From contig NVVB01000008.1 of the NCBI GenBank assembly GCA_002402085.1, positions 90,644 through 96,219 on the forward strand: 5,576 bases of DNA, given 5' to 3'. A program made the position numbers and the translations under genes. A model generated the notes under the pieces. The model searched no databases, was not told where the DNA came from, and saw only the letters and a list, made by a program, of their open reading frames with translations. The DNA comes from Gammaproteobacteria bacterium (lineage in GTDB: Bacteria; Pseudomonadota; Gammaproteobacteria; Pseudomonadales; UBA3067). Shown in pieces: positions 5,087-5,576 of this stretch (its first letter is position 1; each line of letters begins with the position of its first letter).

Positions 5087-5576
5087 TTATTGGCTTTCAA
5101 CTTGAGAATGAAGGTGTTGGTGGATCTTTGATAGTAAGTCACTTTCGGTGTACGGCTTTGTGAAGTATTCGGTGACGCCTTCGTGGGCCGCCAGGTTGCG
5201 ATGTTTACTGGTGGAACGTGAGGTAATCATAAATATTGGCGTGGCGTTGTGTTGTTTGCTATTTCTAAGGTGGCGAGTTAATTCGATGCCATTCATGCGC
5301 GGCATTTCCAAATCCACCAGCATTAAATCGGCGTGATTATTCTTGAGCTGTTCTACTGCATCTAAACCATCGCGGGCGAGGATTGGTTTATATCCGGCGT
5401 CTTCCATCATTTGCCCTAAGGATCGTCTGACACTCAGCGAGTCATCGACTATTAATACATTATTGCCATGTGCGGCGTTGGAGGAAGTGTCGGAATCGTT
5501 TTCGGCGTTGTGTGTGTTAATGGTTGAAGGGCCGCTTGAATGAATGTGTTGGCGTGTTTGAAGTAGGCCGTTGATG
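5087..5576 (-). CDS. chpA: ChpA/PilL-type hybrid CheA kinase, C-terminal receiver domain (partial)
   Basis: The last 162 residues of a longer protein whose N-terminus lies beyond the right edge; the frame is open to the end of the window. A low-complexity Ser/Asn/His-rich linker precedes a complete CheY-like receiver domain. It starts with VLIVDDSLSVRRSLGQMMED (the acidic pair), has the phospho-acceptor Asp in LMLVDLEMPRMNG (codon 5312-5314), the Thr/Ser switch in FMITSRS and the conserved Lys in FTKPY. The wording VDDS-SVRR, MITSR, KHR, GV-EYF-KPY-ESDLL closely matches the receiver at the end of ChpA/PilL, the multi-Hpt CheA hybrids controlling twitching motility and cAMP in Pseudomonas. A methionine within the domain at 5410 is not the start, because the acidic pair lies upstream of it. 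Two CheW-like genes follow. Another CheA-CheY hybrid cannot be excluded. Confidence 0.8.
   Translation of the reverse strand, partial: INGLLQTRQHIHSSGPSTINTHNAENDSDTSSNAAHGNNVLIVDDSLSVRRSLGQMMEDAGYKPILARDGLDAVEQLKNNHADLMLVDLEMPRMNGIELTRHLRNSKQHNATPIFMITSRSTSKHRNLAAHEGVTEYFTKPYTESDLLSKIHQHLHSQVESQ

Overview
The window looks like a piece of a gammaproteobacterial chromosome. The strongest clue is the minus-strand block at the right end. It holds the C-terminal receiver domain of a ChpA/PilL-type hybrid CheA kinase, followed by two CheW-like genes, which is the arrangement of the type IV pilus (twitching motility) chemosensory system of Pseudomonas-like and marine gammaproteobacteria. Genus cannot be fixed from the sequence.

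Layout. (1) Positions 1-733, plus strand: a decayed protein-coding gene of unrecognised family. Its reading survives in pieces across two frames, with three in-frame stops and two single-base shifts. (2) 734-1032: no convincing gene; two small stem-loops and the ribosome binding site of the next gene. (3) 1033-1743, plus: an intact class I SAM-dependent methyltransferase. (4) 1737-1987, plus: a short gene whose start overlaps the methyltransferase stop and which is apparently broken by one frameshift. (5) 1988-2633, plus: a protein-kinase-like gene with a readable catalytic core (2076-2507) but damage at both ends. (6) 2634-2811: leader region with a weak promoter candidate and a hairpin. (7) 2812-3303 and 3475-3975, plus: two tandem paralogous small outer membrane beta-barrel proteins, about 56% identical by a gapless hand alignment, separated by a strong hairpin. 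(8) 4025-5576, minus: two CheW-like genes and the 3' end of chpA, converging on the second barrel gene with a 49-bp gap.

Interpretation. The right-hand block is a conserved chemosensory operon transcribed chpA -> CheW-like 1 -> CheW-like 2. The plus-strand part looks like an accessory region inserted beside or decaying next to it. A methyltransferase and a kinase-like protein together would fit the remains of a surface-glycan or small-molecule modification locus, but that is inference. The two barrel genes are intact and look like a recent local duplication. A plus-strand intrinsic terminator lies inside the minus-strand chp operon, between chpA and the first CheW-like gene, where it could block antisense transcription coming from the accessory region. 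I found no tRNA, rRNA, CRISPR array, transposase or origin. I do not see a clearly new multi-gene system; the best leads are the broken but reconstructable genes, the barrel pair with its intergenic hairpin, and the oddly oriented terminator.
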